DNA of 24,658 nucleotides from Halocafeteria seosinensis. Lineage: Eukaryota > Sar > Bigyra > Bicosoecida. The stretch covers positions 1-24,658 of the forward strand of contig LVLI01000857.1 in NCBI GenBank assembly GCA_001687465.1. The letters are read 5' to 3'. The position numbers were made by a program, and so were the translations under genes. The notes under the pieces were generated by a model that worked only from the letters and a program-made list of their open reading frames with translations, did no database searches and was not told where the DNA came from. Positions 21,239 to 24,658 of this stretch are shown piece after piece. Each line of letters begins with the position of its first letter. Positions within the stretch are counted from its first letter, which is position 1.

Positions 21239-21302
21239 TTCACACAACGAAGATAGACGATTTCTGTTCATACCATCAAATAGAGCGTAGTAAAATAGCG
21301 GA

Positions 21303-21512
21303 ATGAGTTCCTTCAACTCTCCGATAGTGGGAAATTCTTCGTCGATAGTCGAAGAGGTCGGGGACAAGATCCAAGTGAAATGGGTGGGGTTCCCCTCTTC
21401 TGAAAACACATGGGAGCCGATCGATGAGTTGCGAAAGGACCTAGATGTAGAGTTCCCTATCTTTTATCAGAGATTTCAACGCCGTCATCAAGGAGGATCT
21501 GTAGCTCAATAG
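21303..21512 (+). mobile_element. Chromodomain relic, probably from a Ty3/gypsy-type retrotransposon
   Basis: This 69-residue open frame contains a chromodomain core: KIQVKWVGF followed by SSENTWEPIDEL. That is very close to the C-terminal integrase chromodomain of chromoviral LTR retrotransposons (pattern YLVKWKGYPxSENTWEP). The first aromatic-cage residue and the N-terminal strand are not clear, and a stop lies immediately upstream of the ATG. I find no adjacent integrase, RT or LTR. I therefore call it a fragment rather than a host gene. A host chromodomain microprotein is a less likely alternative. Confidence 0.6.
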
Positions 21513-21760
21513 AATGAAAGCCAGGAGATTCCTTGTGGATCCAGCCGGACAGACTGCTGCCTCTGCTCTGGCCGCCGCAGAGTTACACACAATACACTTC
21601 ATACCCCATAGCAAGGTTGCTTTGACGGCATCAAATGAAAATTCGGGCCAATACGCTTACTTGTACACCAATACCTGTAACAAGAACCCCTTTCAACGGA
21701 ATTACACGTTCTTGGCTCTGCAAAACTTCAACTTGCCAAGAAAGACACGATTCGATGTCC

Positions 21761-21778
21761 CACGAACTTCGTGAAACA
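21761..21778. repeat. Right copy of the 18-bp inverted repeat
   Basis: The sequence cacgaacttcgtgaaaca is the exact reverse complement of 21191-21208. Together the two copies bracket about 550 bases that include the chromodomain relic. No flanking target-site duplication is evident. Confidence 0.8.
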
Positions 21779-22037
21779 GACGCTCAGCGTGATAACTTGT
21801 TGTTATGTCGGGCTTGGCTGCCGGCCAACCAACGAAGAGCAAGAGCTACACTCGCCGATGCCATTTCCACGACGACAAAAGTTGGTTAGGAATTCCAATC
21901 GCCCCTCCTCCTCCTTGGGAGGCAAAGGGGACACACAATTTGTGACACAAAATGACCCCTGGCCACTTTTCCAGCCCTCTTGAGACCAAGAAATCGGGCA
22001 ATATCTTTGTAACCAGAAATGCTTTGAAAGCAAAAAT

Positions 22038-24599
22038 TTGACAGAGTACATTAAATATGATTGCCTTCCTCACGGTATTGCTCTCTATCCAATTGAAGAC
22101 CTGAATAAAAGCGGCAATAACAAGGGCCCTTATTTCTTATTTCTGCTTTGTAGAACTGTAACCATGGCACGACCCACCCAGCGTATATCACCTTCGTCCA
22201 CCTTTCAATGGACGCTGATGTTGACTGGGGTGGCCTTCACTGCTGTCCGTCCTCACTTGATATCCGACAATGAGCGAAAGCAAGCGGACGGTCCCAAATC
22301 CAACCCCGGTGAGCAATGCGTACCAGTATTCTCTTCTCAGTGTGATACTTTTCTGGTGTATGGATCTCGCCAGAGTGTGCATCGCTTCGCCTACTCTGCT
22401 CATATCGTGCCGTCGTCTTATTCGATTCGTAGCAACCACGTCCATTGTCTTCCGATGCCGGTTCAATTTGGCTGGTTATCTCGAGGAGAAAGGACCCACA
22501 AGATGTTATCTTGTGACTACTACATACTTCTAAACACGGGAAGAGGGTTGCAGTGTCTAAGTATAATTCTCCCGAAAGATCCAGTTGCAGCGATTAACGT
22601 CGTGCGGGAGAATACTAGTGATATGAAGTTCATGGGTCATTGGTTGCTGACGTCCAAGACGAATGTACACCTCAAAGTGAAGGATGACTTTTATCCAAGG
22701 TTTCATTGGACAACGACCGACTATGTTTATTGGTGGAACAAGCTGGTTAAGAGCGGACGAAAAGGCGTTGCTTTAACGACCGCCAGCACTGTAGCGAGCG
22801 ATATGAATCCACTCCGTAGTGTCCGACAGATATTTCGCTTTTGTGATCACCTGACGCACCTTGGGTTCCCCACCTTGACTATCTCAAAGGAGAAATCACT
22901 GCTTGTTTTATTCATCCTGCTGATCGCATCAGCGCAGGTTTTACAAGCATTGGGTTGGAAGTCTACAACTCCCGGAGATGAAGTTCTTTCGGCACCTTCC
23001 AGTAATCCATTGCAAAAAGCTTCTCGCTTGCGATATAAATTTCCATGGATATCCCGTAATAGGGGAATGAAACTACTTCCGCATGGAACATATTTAAAAG
23101 CGTCTCTGGCTGAAGCAGTGCAAAGTACCAGTAATATTTCGTCACCAACGACGGTTCTGTTGGCGTCATTGTTTTTCGGTTGCATTCTTTTGAACGAGGC
23201 AGTAGCAACAGATTTACGATCTGCAATTCTAAATGGTGACGAATCCTGCTTTCATTATATTGCGGCTCAACACCAGTTTGAAATGAATTGCAGTGTGTTG
23301 GCATGGGGTGATCATGGCTATACGAATCAAGAATACATTTCGTTGGATGCGAATGAGACATTTGACGGTGGTCGGCAGAATGGGAACTTCATAGATTTGA
23401 GTGGAATAACAGATTTCCAAGGATTGTTTACGATACTGGGTAGTGTTGCTTCGTTTGATCAAGCTCCCTTGATTCGGAATCTTGATGTTAGGAATGGGAA
23501 AACTGCATCCCAAGGTGGATTCATTGTCCAACAAACGCAGAAATTCTTTATCATAGATTCATGTAGCTCATCAGGAGATATTGCTGGTAACCACGGTGGT
23601 GGCATATGTGGTTATCGAAGTGGTCATAATAATGGTCAAATCAAGATATCGAATTCATATTCGACAGGGAAGATACTGAGTAACAGTGCAGGTGGTATTG
23701 CAGGACGTCAAGTAGGATACAGACATGGGATTGTCAATATAACGGATTGTTATTCCACTGGGACTATTGAAGGACAACAAGCCGGTGGTATTTGTGGCAG
23801 TGCTCCTGGTTTTAAGAATGGTCAAGTGTATATAACTCGTTCCTATTCCACAGGAGATATCATTCCTGGTGCTCACGCCAGTGGTGGTATTGTGGGTGTC
23901 AATGCTGGTCATACCAATGGACTCGTTTATGTCAAGGAATGTTATAGTATGGGACAAATATCTGCAGATAGGAGTGGAGGGATTAGTGGAGCCGATACAG
24001 CAGAGAATGAGGGTGAAGTACATGTCATAGATTGCTATACACGAGGAGGTATTAGTGGTGAACAAGCAGGAGCTATTACAGGACACAGGACAGGAGGGGA
24101 ATCAGGCCAAGCCACAGGCGATGTCTACATCATCAATACGTATGCGTCAGGTTCAGTCACTGGGACGGATGCTGGCGGTATTATAGGACACATATTTGAT
24201 GAAGCAGGTGGTACTATTCACGTGAAATATTCGGTATACAATGGCAATGAAGGAGCAGCGTCGATCATAGGGACAGATAGTGGAGATAACCTCGTCGAGA
24301 CAGCCAATTCAGATAATTTGACCGATATACAGGGAGAACTATATCAAGTGGGAGGATGGTCTGAGGACGTATGGGCTTTAGATAGAGGAGAAAGTGACGA
24401 CGAAGAGGAGAATTTGCTGCCGATTCTACGCTTTCAATTACCATCGTCATCTCCTGCTCCTTCACCGATGTCGACGCCATCAGCGACAGCGACAAGGTCG
24501 GAGACTCCTTCAAGCAGCTTTCCCCCCTCTGGCCACTCCATCGTCATCGTCGAGCTTGACTCCAACAAGCTCCATGCCGACACCTTCAGAAACAAATAA
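22038..24599 (+). CDS. Secreted GLUG-repeat protein (GLUG copy B), frameshifted and running off right edge
   Basis: The open frame starts at 22038, but the start is uncertain. ATG 22803 gives an N-terminus resembling copy A: a hydrophobic segment (LLVLFILLIASAQVLQAL), a basic stretch, then a signal-like segment (VLLASLFFGCILLNEAVA) just before TDLRSAI. The 255 codons upstream are stop-free but unrecognised. Seven to eight GLUG repeats of about 31 residues (nt 23560-24250) stay in register with copy A unit by unit (NSYSTG, TDCYSTG, TRSYSTG, KECYSMG, DCYTRG, NTYASG). A Ser/Thr/Pro tail then starts (SSSPAPSPMSTPSA). At a run of six C (24522-24527) the tail chemistry jumps to another frame (LATPSSSSSLTPTSSM) that is open to the window edge, while the annotated frame stops at 24599. 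It is probably an extracellular beta-helix protein with a mucin-like tail; the function is unknown. Confidence 0.8.
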   Translation: MTEYIKYDCLPHGIALYPIEDLNKSGNNKGPYFLFLLCRTVTMARPTQRISPSSTFQWTLMLTGVAFTAVRPHLISDNERKQADGPKSNPGEQCVPVFSSQCDTFLVYGSRQSVHRFAYSAHIVPSSYSIRSNHVHCLPMPVQFGWLSRGERTHKMLSCDYYILLNTGRGLQCLSIILPKDPVAAINVVRENTSDMKFMGHWLLTSKTNVHLKVKDDFYPRFHWTTTDYVYWWNKLVKSGRKGVALTTASTVASDMNPLRSVRQIFRFCDHLTHLGFPTLTISKEKSLLVLFILLIASAQVLQALGWKSTTPGDEVLSAPSSNPLQKASRLRYKFPWISRNRGMKLLPHGTYLKASLAEAVQSTSNISSPTTVLLASLFFGCILLNEAVATDLRSAILNGDESCFHYIAAQHQFEMNCSVLAWGDHGYTNQEYISLDANETFDGGRQNGNFIDLSGITDFQGLFTILGSVASFDQAPLIRNLDVRNGKTASQGGFIVQQTQKFFIIDSCSSSGDIAGNHGGGICGYRSGHNNGQIKISNSYSTGKILSNSAGGIAGRQVGYRHGIVNITDCYSTGTIEGQQAGGICGSAPGFKNGQVYITRSYSTGDIIPGAHASGGIVGVNAGHTNGLVYVKECYSMGQISADRSGGISGADTAENEGEVHVIDCYTRGGISGEQAGAITGHRTGGESGQATGDVYIINTYASGSVTGTDAGGIIGHIFDEAGGTIHVKYSVYNGNEGAASIIGTDSGDNLVETANSDNLTDIQGELYQVGGWSEDVWALDRGESDDEEENLLPILRFQLPSSSPAPSPMSTPSATATRSETPSSSFPPSGHSIVIVELDSNKLHADTFRNK

Positions 24600-24658
24600 C
24601 GCTTCCGTTACGGGTAAACCAGACGATCAGCCTGACAAGGTCATTGTACCGCCTGTTC

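Noticed and set aside
21514-22040. Possible LTR or further retrotransposon sequence downstream of the chromodomain relic
   Set aside because: No terminal direct repeat, primer-binding site or polypurine tract could be matched on the other side of the relic.

Overview
The window is nuclear DNA from a compact eukaryotic genome, most likely a unicellular protist or alga. The evidence is a set of short GT-AG spliceosomal introns (mostly 62-82 nt), a mitochondrial presequence on a TCA-cycle enzyme, a ciliary dynein light chain, a BTB/MATH protein and a NELF-B homologue. NELF is classically reported absent from yeasts and land plants, which argues against those groups. I cannot name the species from sequence alone. 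I see no rRNA, tRNA, CRISPR or bacterial operon structure.

Layout. Positions 1-2332 (minus) hold a secreted, Ser/Thr/Pro-rich mucin-like protein that runs off the left edge. It is divergent from 3015-5003 (plus), a secreted GLUG-repeat protein (copy A). Positions 5563-7999 encode a BTB...MATH protein in three exons. Positions 8502-13440 encode a 1523-residue NELF-B (COBRA1) homologue in six exons, with a long Ser/Thr-rich N-terminal extension and a bromodomain inserted inside the NELF-B fold. It converges on succinyl-CoA ligase alpha (13561-15012, minus, three exons). A candidate small gene (15149-15457) follows, then a DYNLT2B-type dynein light chain (15652-16169, three exons) and a WD40 protein with a 7-blade propeller (16901-18937, four exons). 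After a gene-poor stretch (18938-20148) comes a wrecked GLUG pseudogene on the minus strand (20149-21190). It ends at a palindromic 18-bp sequence that recurs inverted at 21761-21778 and brackets a chromodomain relic of retrotransposon type (21303-21512). Finally there is a second GLUG gene (copy B, 22038 to the right edge) with an apparent frameshift at a C6 run.

The middle of the window is housekeeping or regulatory: transcription elongation control, energy metabolism, cilium or dynein, protein turnover or adaptor functions. Both flanks carry a dispersed, duplicating family of secreted repeat proteins with mucin-like tails, plus the debris that accompanies it. The most interesting item is the NELF-B/bromodomain fusion, which could physically link acetylated chromatin to promoter-proximal pausing. 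All exon structures given here were assembled by hand from splice signals, frame and protein similarity recalled from family knowledge. None has been tested against transcripts.
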